From Curtobacterium sp. VKM Ac-1393 (lineage in GTDB: Bacteria > Actinomycetota > Actinomycetes > Actinomycetales > Microbacteriaceae), in NCBI RefSeq assembly GCF_015350995.1, contig NZ_JADKRW010000004.1, positions 404,126 to 468,125 of the forward strand: a stretch of DNA of 64,000 bases, written 5' to 3'. Both the position numbers and the translations under genes were made by a program. A model generated the notes under the pieces. It ran no database searches. It was not told the DNA's origin and was given only the letters and a program-made list of their open reading frames with translations. Positions 48,711 through 56,637 of the stretch are shown here, piece by piece (the stretch's first letter is position 1; the number at the start of each line of letters is the position of its first letter).

Positions 48711-49409
48711 TCAGCCGGCGAGGATCCGCCAGGCCATCACGACGAACGTCACGAGTGTTCCGAGGATCGAGACCACCACGGCGGTCACACCCAGCCGACG
48801 CCCCCGGCCGGCCGCCACGATCGCGCGCACCGCCAGCATCGACGCGATCAGCTGGAAGGGCCAACCGAGGATGAACACCGGCGGGATGCAGCTGAAGTAC
48901 AGACCGGTCAGCGCCAGGAACAGCGCGATCAGCGCAGTGCCGGTGCGGTGGGGCCCCCGGGCGCCCTTGGTCGGTCGGCCTGCGGGCGCCCCCTCGGCCG
49001 GCATCGCGTCCGGGTACGGGTTGTCGGGGCGGAGCGCCTGCAGGGCCCGGATCCGGTCCGGACCGAGTTCGTCGTCGCGGGCGAGCGCGGCATCGCGCAT
49101 CGCGACCGCGTCCTCTGCGACCGACAACCGGTTCGACGGCAGACCCGAGCCCTCGTGCTGGGCGATGGCCCAGGCGAACCGGGCGCGCTGGGCGGCGGTC
49201 GAACTCGTCACGGCGTCGACCGCCCAGGCGCACGTCGTCAGGAACATGATGCCTCCGAGCGCCAGGAGCACGGCGCCCCCGGCTTCGTCGGAGTTCGTCA
49301 GCAGCATGAACGCGCTCATCGCGATGAGGACGACGCCGAACAGCCCGGTCGTTCCGATCTGCACGCTCCAGTAGCCGTTGCCCGAGCGCGCCCCCGCGGG
49401 TGTAGTCAT
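48711..49409 (-). CDS. Membrane protein with four predicted spans, unknown
   Basis: 232 residues: two spans at ~15-60 (TGLFGVVLIAMSAFMLL, GGAVLLALGGIMFLTT), a cytoplasmic charged loop with AMRDAALARDDELGPDRIRALQALRPDNPYP, then two to three spans at the C terminus. Leaderless-type start (TAGTGT 7 bases before ATG). TGTAG-gcatga-CTACA spans the start codon and might be an operator. No family recognised. Confidence 0.65.
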   Translation of the reverse strand: MTTPAGARSGNGYWSVQIGTTGLFGVVLIAMSAFMLLTNSDEAGGAVLLALGGIMFLTTCAWAVDAVTSSTAAQRARFAWAIAQHEGSGLPSNRLSVAEDAVAMRDAALARDDELGPDRIRALQALRPDNPYPDAMPAEGAPAGRPTKGARGPHRTGTALIALFLALTGLYFSCIPPVFILGWPFQLIASMLAVRAIVAAGRGRRLGVTAVVVSILGTLVTFVVMAWRILAG

Positions 49410-49472
49410 GCCTACAACACTACTGACGGCGGTCCCGCGATGACGGGTCGCGTTCTCGACGCGACCACGAGT

Positions 49473-49516
49473 CGGACGGGAGGCCCGTGACGGGTCCGCC
49501 ACGGGCCTCCCGTCCG
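49473..49516. terminator. Dispersed intergenic hairpin, copy 10
   Basis: CGGACGGGAGGCCCGT / ACGGGCCTCCCGTCCG arms with centre GACGGGTCCGCC. Just beyond the 3' end of the LamG gene; the last copy in the window. Confidence 0.7.
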
Positions 49517-49528
49517 GTCCGTGGCGCG

Positions 49529-50383
49529 TCAGCGACCGGCTGCCGCGTGGTTGGCGACCTGGGTGGCCGACAGTTCCGTTCCGTAGACGGCCGCGTACCG
49601 CATGGACCCGGTGAAGTAGGCGTTGGCGGGCGAGCCCGGCCACCCGCTGACGGTGTCGTAGCCGATCCGGTACCAGCCGGTGTAGCTCTCGGGCGTCTTG
49701 TACGTCGTGTTCGACGCGACCAGCGCACCGTCGACGTACAGACGCATGCCGTTGGTCGGCGACATCGTCGTCACGGCGTGGTGCCACGAGCCGTCGGTGT
49801 ACACCTTGGGCGAGGTCACGACCTGGGTCGTGCCGTTGTAGGTACCGAAGACCAGCTGGCCGCTCGTGTTGAGGTAGAGCTTCCGGTCGTGCTGTCCGGA
49901 GCCGCCGGTCTGGCTGCTGCCGAAGCCGATGAGCTGTCCGCCGGCGACCGTGGTCTTGAACCAGACCTCTTCGCTGAAGGTCGTCGGGTTGGCGTACGAG
50001 GTCGGGGTGGAGACGTAGCTCGTCGAGCCGTTCAGGACGTAGGCGCCGCCGCTGTCCCGCGGGCAGGCGATCGGGGTCGTGGTGGCCGTGGTCATCGCGC
50101 CCTGGTAGGTGCCGTTCGCGCCCCTGCCCGACGAGTCCGTGGCGGTCTTGGCGTTCGTCGCCTCGGTGAGACGGTAGGCGAACAGTGCGTTGGCGGCGTC
50201 GGCTGCGACGGCGCCCGAGCAGGTGAAGTAGGGAGCGGTCGCGGCGGAGTTCGTGTCGTTCCGGATGGTCGCGCTGTAGGCGGACCGCGTCGGCGCGAAG
50301 TGGTTCAGCAGGACGACGACGACCAGGGCGACCACGAGGAGGAGGGCGACGACGCGGCCGTCGCGCAGGCGGCGGACGCTCAC
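49529..50383 (-). CDS. LamG-domain surface protein with SipW-type signal
   Basis: 284 residues. N-terminal anchor/signal VVALLLVVALVVVVLLNHF, then TRSAYSATIRNDTNSAATAPYFTC, which resembles the mature start of SipW-processed proteins. A LamG/concanavalin-like sandwich covers ~75-280 (FAYRLTEATNAKTATDSSGRGANGTY, FSEEVWFKTT, GSWHHAVTTMSPTNGMRLYVDGALVA). Probably binds carbohydrate or another surface component. GTG start overlaps the signal peptidase stop (GTGA), tying it to the peptidase that would process it. Confidence 0.83.
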   Translation of the reverse strand: MSVRRLRDGRVVALLLVVALVVVVLLNHFAPTRSAYSATIRNDTNSAATAPYFTCSGAVAADAANALFAYRLTEATNAKTATDSSGRGANGTYQGAMTTATTTPIACPRDSGGAYVLNGSTSYVSTPTSYANPTTFSEEVWFKTTVAGGQLIGFGSSQTGGSGQHDRKLYLNTSGQLVFGTYNGTTQVVTSPKVYTDGSWHHAVTTMSPTNGMRLYVDGALVASNTTYKTPESYTGWYRIGYDTVSGWPGSPANAYFTGSMRYAAVYGTELSATQVANHAAAGR

Positions 50384-51264
50384 GATGCACGCACCGCCTC
50401 GACGCGACCGACGGCCAGGCAGGCGACGAGCGGGACCAAGCAGACCGCGATCAGGGCGACCCAGCCCATCGGGTCGAGATCGATGTTCGAGGTCAGCTGG
50501 TAGTGCCCGTTCTTCGTGAGCTCGTGGATCACGACGCGGCCGACCTCGCCGTCGACCAGGTGCACGGTGTTGCCGCCGTGGGCGTCAACGCGGACCGGGA
50601 AGATGCCGGACGAGATCACGGTGGCCTCGACACCCGTCGGGCTCGAGGTGTTCGTGATCGTCGTGACGTTGACGAACGGCTTCAGCAGGAACGCCGCGTA
50701 CGACACGGTGAGCGCGGAGCCGGCGATCCGCAGGCACGTGCGGGTGACGCGGTCGGTGAAGGCGCTGGTGAGGGTCAGGATGAGCAGCGTGCCGATGAGC
50801 AGGATCGGGGCGGCGCGGAACAGCCAGCCGAGGTGGGGGACCAGCAGCGCCGGGGTGCCGATGACGTCGGCCTGCGACAGGGTCCACGGGTCGGCGGCGC
50901 CGTTCACGTCGCCGCGGGTGTGCAGGCCACCGTCGGCGTCGATCGCGATGATGCGGTGCGTGTAGACGACGTCCGGGTTGGCGGAGGTCTCGAACGAGAC
51001 GATGTCGCCGACACGCAGCGTGGCGACGTCCACCGGCAGGTCGAGCACGAGGGTCCCGACCGGGGCGGCCTCGCCCATCGACGGCGTCTCGACGACGAAC
51101 CAGCGGCCACCGGCGGACAGGAACAGCACGGCGGCGGTGAGCAGCACGGCGGCGACCAGGGCGAGCAACCAGGCGAGGGTGGACTCGGACCGGGTGACCG
51201 CGCGACCCCGGAGAGCCGGACGGTCGAGCATGCCGCTGAGCGGGATCGCTGCGGTCTGGCTCAT
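50380..51264 (-). CDS. SipW-like (Ser/His) signal peptidase I
   Basis: 294-residue membrane peptidase of S26B type. Catalytic Ser in VVETPSMGEAAPVGTLVLDLPV, and His (not Lys) in DVVYTHRIIAID, the ER/SipW-type dyad; GDVNGAADPWTLSQADVIG follows. Spans at ~30-50 and ~160-185. An additional ~110-residue C-terminal extracytoplasmic part (FVNVTTITNTSSPTGVEATVISSG...) and a last span go beyond the usual SipW length. Sits between a TasA-like and a LamG gene, its likely substrates. Confidence 0.88.
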   Translation of the reverse strand: MSQTAAIPLSGMLDRPALRGRAVTRSESTLAWLLALVAAVLLTAAVLFLSAGGRWFVVETPSMGEAAPVGTLVLDLPVDVATLRVGDIVSFETSANPDVVYTHRIIAIDADGGLHTRGDVNGAADPWTLSQADVIGTPALLVPHLGWLFRAAPILLIGTLLILTLTSAFTDRVTRTCLRIAGSALTVSYAAFLLKPFVNVTTITNTSSPTGVEATVISSGIFPVRVDAHGGNTVHLVDGEVGRVVIHELTKNGHYQLTSNIDLDPMGWVALIAVCLVPLVACLAVGRVEAVRAS

Positions 51265-51312
51265 GTGCTGCTCCTGCGGCTTCCGGGGTGCTGGTCTTCG
51301 GGGAACGGGGGT

Positions 51313-51352
51313 GGCGACGCTCGGCCGGAGGGGGGTTCGGTCGAGCGTCGCC
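51313..51352 (-). terminator. Attenuating hairpin between TasA-like and SipW-like genes
   Basis: GGCGACGCTCG / CGAGCGTCGCC, perfect 11-base arms with an 18-base loop, in the 146-base gap. Likely reduces read-through from an abundant structural gene into the peptidase. Confidence 0.65.
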
Positions 51353-51410
51353 GGTCTGGGGTCACGGTGCGTTCCGGGCCGGCTGGGGGGGGTGCCGACC
51401 CGGATCGGGA

Positions 51411-52064
51411 TCAGGCCGTGAACGTCCAGGTCATGGGGACCGAGGCCGCGAGGCCCTGGTAGGTGTTGCCCGCAGAGGAGTCGAGGGTCACCGCGAAGTT
51501 GAACGGCGTCGACGCGCCGGCCGCCGGAGCCGCGGGCATCGTGAAGGCCGACGCTGCAGCACCCTTGAAGCTGGCGAGCGTGCCACTGAAGACCGTGGTC
51601 GAGCCCGAGGTGATGACGAGGTTCATCTTGGCGCAGAGGTCGGTCGCGGTGCCGTTCGAGGAACCGTTGTTCGACTGGGTGCACGTGCTGCCCGGGTTCA
51701 GGGTGAACGTGCTCGCGGCTGCGGTGCCGGTGTTCTTGATCGAGATCGCGGTGTTGACCGTGTTGCCCGGGGTCATCGTCGTGCTGCCACCGAACTTGTT
51801 GATGGTCGAGCAGGTCGCGGAGTTCGTCGAGACCGAACCGCCGTCGGTGCTGAGGCAGGTGACGGTTGCGCCGGCGTTCTGCTCCTGCATGATCAGCGTG
51901 CCGCTGGCGGCGGTGTTGCTGCTGTTGGTGATGCTCGCCGCGAACCCGGACAGGGTGCCGGTGAGCGAGAGGGAGAGGAGGACGGCGGCGAAGATGCCGG
52001 CGAGGAGCGCCACGGGGGCGAAACGGATCCGCTTCAGCGCGGAGGTGCGGAGCTTGGTGGACAC
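51411..52064 (-). CDS. TasA/camelysin-like protein with alternate-type signal peptide
   Basis: 217 residues. Signal region KRIRFAPVALLAGIFAAVLLSLSLTGTLSGFAASITNSSNTAASGT has the long hydrophobic core and the A-(S)-x-T-N-S-x-N-T-A-A-S-G-T mature start of SipW-dependent secreted proteins. The rest is Ser/Thr/Asn-rich beta structure with four Cys (VTCLSTDG, ATCSTINKFG, STCTQSN, LCAKMN). Likely self-assembles as a surface fibre or coat. GTG 52064 chosen because GAGGT lies 5 bases before it; an ATG at 52076 lacks a binding site. Confidence 0.8.
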   Translation of the reverse strand: MSTKLRTSALKRIRFAPVALLAGIFAAVLLSLSLTGTLSGFAASITNSSNTAASGTLIMQEQNAGATVTCLSTDGGSVSTNSATCSTINKFGGSTTMTPGNTVNTAISIKNTGTAAASTFTLNPGSTCTQSNNGSSNGTATDLCAKMNLVITSGSTTVFSGTLASFKGAAASAFTMPAAPAAGASTPFNFAVTLDSSAGNTYQGLAASVPMTWTFTA

Positions 52065-52115
52065 GGTGTACCTCATCGGTTCGGTGGTTCGCGGTGGTTG
52101 GGGGGAGCAAGTCAT

Positions 52116-52238
52116 TCGGGCTGATTTGCTTCAATCATTAAGATAGTCATCGGTTGACCAAATTAGCCACTCACACAATCACCCCAGTGCGGGGGACGCT
52201 CCCGTCCCCCTGCTGCCCGACATGCAAGGATTCCCCTC
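52116..52238. promoter_or_regulatory. AT-rich divergent promoter region
   Basis: About 75 bases around 52120-52195 are much AT-richer than the surroundings, including TTTGCTTCAATCATTAAG and GGTTGACCAAATTAGCC; ATTTG and CAAAT recur as an inverted pair. Likely the strong promoter of the TasA-like gene and binding region of the divergent MarR. Confidence 0.55.
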
Positions 52239-52688
52239 GTGACAGCCGCAGCACACGATGACGCAGCCGACCTCATGGCCGCGTTCACCGCCGTCGTGCG
52301 CGCGAACGCCAGCCTGGTGAGCCAGCTCAGCGCCCGCGCCGGGGTGCACGAGAACGCGCTCCGGGCGCTCGTGCTCGTCAGCGACACCGGGTACTCCACG
52401 CCGACCGAGGTGGCCGGGTACCTCGGACTGACCTCGGGCGCGGTCACGAACATGGTCGACCGGATGAGCACCGCCGGACTGCTCGAGCGCGCGCCGAACC
52501 CGGCTGATCGTCGCGGGGCGCTCCTGCGGCTGCTGCCGGCCGGCGACGCCGTCGTCGCGGACTACCGACAGCGGTACGCGGCGATGCTCCGGGCCGTGGA
52601 CCGTGCGCACGGCGGGGAGCTGCACGAGGTGCTCAACGACCTGGCGACGAGTCTGTACGAGCAGGCCGGAGCTGCTGCGGAGGACTGA
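52239..52688 (+). CDS. MarR family transcriptional regulator
   Basis: 149 residues. Winged helix at ~35-100 (ALRALVLVSDTGYSTPTEVAGYLGLTSGAVTNMVDRMSTAGLLERAPNPADRRGALLRL). GTG start. Divergent from the TasA-like gene, so it may control the surface system (inference). The MOSC gene lies tail-to-tail 7 bases downstream. Confidence 0.88.
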   Translation: MTAAAHDDAADLMAAFTAVVRANASLVSQLSARAGVHENALRALVLVSDTGYSTPTEVAGYLGLTSGAVTNMVDRMSTAGLLERAPNPADRRGALLRLLPAGDAVVADYRQRYAAMLRAVDRAHGGELHEVLNDLATSLYEQAGAAAED

Positions 52689-52695
52689 CCGCCGG

Positions 52696-53256
52696 TCACA
52701 CCGGGGTCAGCGGCTGCCGCTCACCAGCGGGGAGCTCGATCCGGACGGTGTCGCCCGCGCGCACCACGCCGCCGGCCTCGACGACGCTCATGACACCGCC
52801 CTTGCGCTCCACCGAGCCGTCGTCGGCGCGGCCCAGCACCTGTCGCAACAGGCCAGGGTCGAAGTCGTTGATCTGCTGGCACGGGTTCCGCAGGCCGGTC
52901 AAGCAGACCCGGGCCTGGTCACCGAGGTGCAGCACCGTGCCGGTCGGCAGGCCGAGCAGATCGACCCCGCGGGTCGTGACGTTCTCACCCATCTGGCCCG
53001 GCTCGAGGTGGTACCCGGCCTCGGCGACGTCGTCGAACACCTCGGCGTGGAGCAGGTGGACCTGCCGCAGGTTCGGCTGGGAGGGATCACGGGCGACGCG
53101 GGACCGGTGCTGCACGGTCGTCCCGGCGTGCGCATCGCCGTCGATGCCCCATCCCTCGACCAGGGTCACCTCGTCGACGACGGGCTTGCTGAACCGGTGG
53201 GCGCTGTCGCGGCTCACGGCGATCACACGCGGCTGGTCGTCACGCTGCTCGGTCAT
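52696..53256 (-). CDS. MOSC domain protein
   Basis: 186 residues. VEGWGIDGDAHAGTTVQHRSRV, GENVTTRGVDLLGLPTGTVLHLGDQARVCLTGLRNPCQQI: the MOSC core with its conserved Cys (CLTG). Members bind molybdenum cofactor sulphur or act in N-hydroxylated compound reduction; specific role unknown. ATG 53256. Confidence 0.88.
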   Translation of the reverse strand: MTEQRDDQPRVIAVSRDSAHRFSKPVVDEVTLVEGWGIDGDAHAGTTVQHRSRVARDPSQPNLRQVHLLHAEVFDDVAEAGYHLEPGQMGENVTTRGVDLLGLPTGTVLHLGDQARVCLTGLRNPCQQINDFDPGLLRQVLGRADDGSVERKGGVMSVVEAGGVVRAGDTVRIELPAGERQPLTPV

Positions 53257-53314
53257 GATCCGATTGTGGCGCAGCACGGGCTCGATGCGCCAGGTTCGGC
53301 TCATCGCGCTTCGG

Positions 53315-53629
53315 TCAGTGCCCGAGCTCGACCAGGAAGACCCCGGCGATGATCAGCGCGATCCCGCCGAGCATGAGTGCCGTCAGCGGTTCGCGGAACA
53401 GCACCCGGCCGAGGATCGCCGTCAGCGCGACACCGGTCGCGGCCCAGATCCCGTAGGCGACACCGATCGGCAGGCCCAGCGTCAACGCCACCGCGAGCAG
53501 GCTGAACGCGATGAGGTACCCCGCGACGACGGGCACGAAGAAGACCTTCTTGCCGTCGGTCGCGAGCTTCAGGCTGATCGTCGCACCGACCTCGGAGACG
53601 ATCGCGACGGCGAGCAGGACCCAGGCCAT
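53315..53629 (-). CDS. SMR family multidrug transporter subunit
   Basis: 104 residues, four spans. AIVSEVGATISLKLA carries the essential Glu 14 equivalent; VAYGIWAATGVALTAILGRVLF is the SMR signature. Probably a heterodimer with the neighbour at 53629, which overlaps by one base. Extrudes cationic compounds (family inference). Confidence 0.92.
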   Translation of the reverse strand: MAWVLLAVAIVSEVGATISLKLATDGKKVFFVPVVAGYLIAFSLLAVALTLGLPIGVAYGIWAATGVALTAILGRVLFREPLTALMLGGIALIIAGVFLVELGH

Positions 53630-53976
53630 CAGCGCGCCTCCTGCTTCCGACGTGCCAGCGCACGTTGAGAGCCGATCTCGACCAGGAGCACCCCGGCGGC
53701 GATCAACACGATGCCGACGACCATGGTGAGGGTCAGTGTCTGGCCGAACAGGACGGCTGCCAGCACGGCGGTCAGGGCGACACCGGACGCTCCCCAGATG
53801 CCGTAGGCGACCCCCACGGCCATGCCCGCGCGGAGCACCAGGATCAGCATCGCGAACGCGGCGACGTAGCCCGCGACGACGAGTGCGTACCACCCGGGCT
53901 GCTCGACGGCGGCCTGCATCGACAGCGCCGCCGTCACCTCGGCGACGATCGCGGTGCCGAGGAACAGCCACTTCAT
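53629..53976 (-). CDS. SMR family multidrug transporter subunit
   Basis: 115 residues, four spans, essential Glu in AIVAEVTAALSMQAA; signature VAYGIWGASGVALTAVLAAVLF. Slightly longer with a basic tail (ALARRKQEAR), the opposite charge balance to its partner, as in paired EbrAB-type heterodimers. Overlaps the TetR gene by four bases. Confidence 0.92.
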   Translation of the reverse strand: MKWLFLGTAIVAEVTAALSMQAAVEQPGWYALVVAGYVAAFAMLILVLRAGMAVGVAYGIWGASGVALTAVLAAVLFGQTLTLTMVVGIVLIAAGVLLVEIGSQRALARRKQEAR

Positions 53977-54587
53977 GCGCCGCTCCCGGCTGCCAGAGCC
54001 GCGATCGACCGTGCCGCGACCAGGACGGTCGCCTGTGCGGCCGTGTCGTCGCGGTCGGCGAGCCACGTCGAGCCGATGCCGTCGGCGGTCGCGATGAGCA
54101 GCCGGACGACGTGCTCGACCGGCACGGCCCAGCGGATGCCGTCATCAGCGGTCCACTCCTCGACCTGCGCACGGACGGCGTCGAGGTACGCCTGCTGCTC
54201 CCACGCCGCGAGGTCCCGCAGATCGGGGTCGCGTCGTGAGTGGGTGACCAGCTCGACGACGGCGAGTGCGGTCGCCGGATCGGTGCGCGTCTGCGCGAGG
54301 TGCGCCGACAGGCCGGAGGCGATCCGGGCCTCCAGGTCGAGCCGGGTGACCGGCGGTGCGAACGCGACCGCCATGGCGGTGCGGAGCTGGCGTTCCAGGA
54401 CCGCTCGGAAGAGCGGTGCCTTCGACGCGAAGCAGTAGTGGAAGGCGCCGTGCGGCAAGCCGGCGCGGGCGGTCACCGCTCGCGTGGTCACCGCGCTGAT
54501 CCCGCCGTCGCGCAGGACGGCGATCGCGGCGTCGACGAGCTGCTCGCGCCGCTCCTCGACGCTGCGGTGCTCTTGCTGGAGGGTCAT
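53973..54587 (-). CDS. TetR family transcriptional regulator of the SMR pair
   Basis: 204 residues. HTH EQLVDAAIAVLRDGGISAVTTRAVTARAGLPHGAFHYCFASKAPLFRAVLE (residues ~15-60). First gene of the tetR-smr-smr operon with ATGA couplings. TACGGT 7 bases before ATG: leaderless. A perfect operator lies just upstream. Confidence 0.9.
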   Translation of the reverse strand: MTLQQEHRSVEERREQLVDAAIAVLRDGGISAVTTRAVTARAGLPHGAFHYCFASKAPLFRAVLERQLRTAMAVAFAPPVTRLDLEARIASGLSAHLAQTRTDPATALAVVELVTHSRRDPDLRDLAAWEQQAYLDAVRAQVEEWTADDGIRWAVPVEHVVRLLIATADGIGSTWLADRDDTAAQATVLVAARSIAALAAGSGA

Positions 54588-54606
54588 GGGCCGACCGTAC
54601 CGTCCG

Positions 54607-54626
54607 ACTTGGCCATGTGGCCAAGT
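54607..54626. promoter_or_regulatory. TetR operator of the SMR operon
   Basis: ACTTGGCCA-tg-TGGCCAAGT, perfect 9-base arms, ending 20 bases before the ATG and overlapping the -35 to -10 spacer. Autorepression of the exporter operon is the natural reading. Confidence 0.82.
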
Positions 54627-54640
54627 TGGACGGTGAACTC

Positions 54641-56083
54641 TCAGTCGGTGATCGTGAGGGCTCCGCCGTCCTCGCGGATGCGGCCGTCCTTCGGGACCCA
54701 CACGCGCAGGCCGTCCAACCTGGCGGTGGTGAAGGACGCAGCGTCGTCCTGCAGCAGCGTGGTCACGGCCTCCGGTGCGGGAAGCCGGCGGTCGCGACCG
54801 ACCACGATGGCGACGTACGGGCCGCGGTCGAGCCGGTTCGTGCCCTGGTTGCCGACGTACGGCTGGAAGAGCGTCGGGGTCGCCGACACGAACAGGATCC
54901 GACCGTCGGGCACCCCCTGTTGCTCGAGGTAGCCGGGCAACAGCGCGATCCCGGTCGGGTGCGCCCGCGCGACGGCCTGGCTCACCCGGAACGACGGGAC
55001 GACGAGCGTCGCGACGAGGACGAGCACGACCGGGACGGTCAGGACCCTCGGCGGGAGGGTCGCGAGTCGCGCGAAGCCGATCGCGGCGAGCACCAGCACG
55101 AACGGCATCCACGCCGTGTAGTACGTCGGCAGCGCGATCTTGGCGACGACGACGTAGAAGCCGACGAGCAGCACCAGGGATGCGCCGACGTACGCGACCA
55201 GGCGGTCCGCCCGCACCACCAGGGCGGCGAGCACCCCGATCGCGAGCACGACGAGCATCGCCTTGCCCGTGCCGTCGAGCAGGAACCGGAAGCTCGCCCA
55301 CCACGGCGCGAACGTGTAGATGTCGCCGTCGATCGTGATCGGGTGCCCGTTGGTGTTCTGCCCCTCTTGGAAAGCGACCATGTACTGGATCGCGGAGCGG
55401 ATGCCCATCGGGACGTACAGGGCGACGAACGTCACCGTGAAGGCGGCGACCCACAGCACGCCACCGACGAGGCCCTTCCGCCACGCTCGGAACAGGATCG
55501 GGAGCAGCAGGAACACCGGGAGCAGCACGATGGTCGACAGCTTCGACGTGACCGAAGCGGCCATGAGCACGCCGGACACGGGAGCGAGCCACCACGCCCG
55601 CTCACTGCGGATCCACCACCACGCGACGACGATCGCGAACACGGCGAACGCCGTCATCACCGGGTCGAGCAGGGCGAGCCGGTCGACCCGCGCACCCGCA
55701 CCACCGCGGGGCGTCAGCCACCACAGGGCCGCCGCCAGCAGGGCACCCCAGTAGCCGATCTCACGGCGCAGCCACAGGTACACGACCACGCCGACCGCGA
55801 AGGTGAGCACGCCGACGAGGACCCGCGGGCCGATCGGACCCTGCCCGGTGACGAGCTGCACGAGCCCGAACAGGTACTTGGCCGTCGGCGGGTGCTCCCG
55901 GTTCGCGGTGAAGTCGCCGTGGACGTACTGCCACCCGCTCTGCAGGTAGATGTTCTCGTCGCCGGTGATGTTCGAGCCGGCCAGGTTCCAGAAGCACTGG
56001 TAGAGCGCGGCGAGCAGGACGAGGGAGGCGATCGTCAGGCGGAGGCGGAGGTCGCCGGCGATAGCGAGCAGTCGTGATGACAC
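54641..56083 (-). CDS. Membrane glycosyltransferase of the GT39/PMT type
   Basis: 480 residues with ~11 spans. First loop carries GSNITGDENIYLQSGWQYVHGDFTANREHPPTAKYLFGL: the acidic pair and HPP of the GT-C fold active site. Glycosyl donor would be a polyprenyl phosphate sugar; acceptor unknown (protein or envelope glycan). The C terminus is a small polar extracytoplasmic domain (RLPAPEAVTTLLQDDAASFTTARLDG). The last gene with typical high-GC codon use before the accessory region. Confidence 0.85.
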   Translation of the reverse strand: MSSRLLAIAGDLRLRLTIASLVLLAALYQCFWNLAGSNITGDENIYLQSGWQYVHGDFTANREHPPTAKYLFGLVQLVTGQGPIGPRVLVGVLTFAVGVVVYLWLRREIGYWGALLAAALWWLTPRGGAGARVDRLALLDPVMTAFAVFAIVVAWWWIRSERAWWLAPVSGVLMAASVTSKLSTIVLLPVFLLLPILFRAWRKGLVGGVLWVAAFTVTFVALYVPMGIRSAIQYMVAFQEGQNTNGHPITIDGDIYTFAPWWASFRFLLDGTGKAMLVVLAIGVLAALVVRADRLVAYVGASLVLLVGFYVVVAKIALPTYYTAWMPFVLVLAAIGFARLATLPPRVLTVPVVLVLVATLVVPSFRVSQAVARAHPTGIALLPGYLEQQGVPDGRILFVSATPTLFQPYVGNQGTNRLDRGPYVAIVVGRDRRLPAPEAVTTLLQDDAASFTTARLDGLRVWVPKDGRIREDGGALTITD

Positions 56084-56199
56084 CAGACGAACCTACTGGC
56101 TGTGGTCGGCGGGCTCGGTTCTGCCGCGGCACAGCGCGCCAGCGAGTAGTACAGCTGGCGAAGCTCGCGCACCGCAACAGCAGTTGCTCAAAGCAGAGC

Positions 56200-56234
56200 A
56201 GGCGTGAACGCAGCTTCGCGCTGCGTCCACGCCT
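56200..56234 (-). terminator. Hairpin terminator
   Basis: AGGCGTG-a-ACGCAGC-ttcgc-GCTGCGT-c-CACGCCT: 7+7 base pairs with a paired A/C mismatch between. Follows the 3' end of the minus-strand gene at 56253. The rest of 56084-56199 shows no gene. Confidence 0.68.
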
Positions 56235-56252
56235 GCCAGCAAACCCGGGCCA

Positions 56253-56624
56253 TCAAGCCACTCCGACCCAACGCACGTCGCCCGGGGTGTCGCAGAGACC
56301 GTCAGCCCAATCCACAGCACGGGGTTCGCCGGGGCCCGACGGGTCTACGAAGTCCCCCGTCCATGCCTCAGCGGCCAACGCTTTCGCACTGTTGTCGGTG
56401 AACAGTGCGCGTTCTTGCGGTAGGTCGTAGCGGCGGCCAAGGACGGGGCCGTTCGGCCGATCCCGGTAGAGCACGACGGCAACATCATCAGTGAGGGCGC
56501 GGGCGCCGACCCACTCCATGCCCGTGTTCCAGTCCGTGTCGGTCTGGAACAGGTGCCGAAGCTGGGCGATGAACGTTTCCGTGTATGCGCGCCGGTCATC
56601 TGCGGTCGCGTAGTCCATGGTCAT
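56253..56624 (-). CDS. Small acidic hypothetical protein downstream of a secreted protein
   Basis: 123 residues, soluble and acidic: TETFIAQLRHLFQTDTDWNTGMEWVGARALTDDVAVVLYRDRPNGPVLGRRYDLPQERALFTDNSAKALAAEAW. No family recognised. 13 bases after the secreted protein gene on the same strand, so co-transcribed. Second in-frame ATG at 56618 is possible. A cytosolic partner or immunity protein for the secreted product is conceivable but unproven. Confidence 0.6.
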   Translation of the reverse strand: MTMDYATADDRRAYTETFIAQLRHLFQTDTDWNTGMEWVGARALTDDVAVVLYRDRPNGPVLGRRYDLPQERALFTDNSAKALAAEAWTGDFVDPSGPGEPRAVDWADGLCDTPGDVRWVGVA

Positions 56625-56637
56625 GATGCAAGCACGC

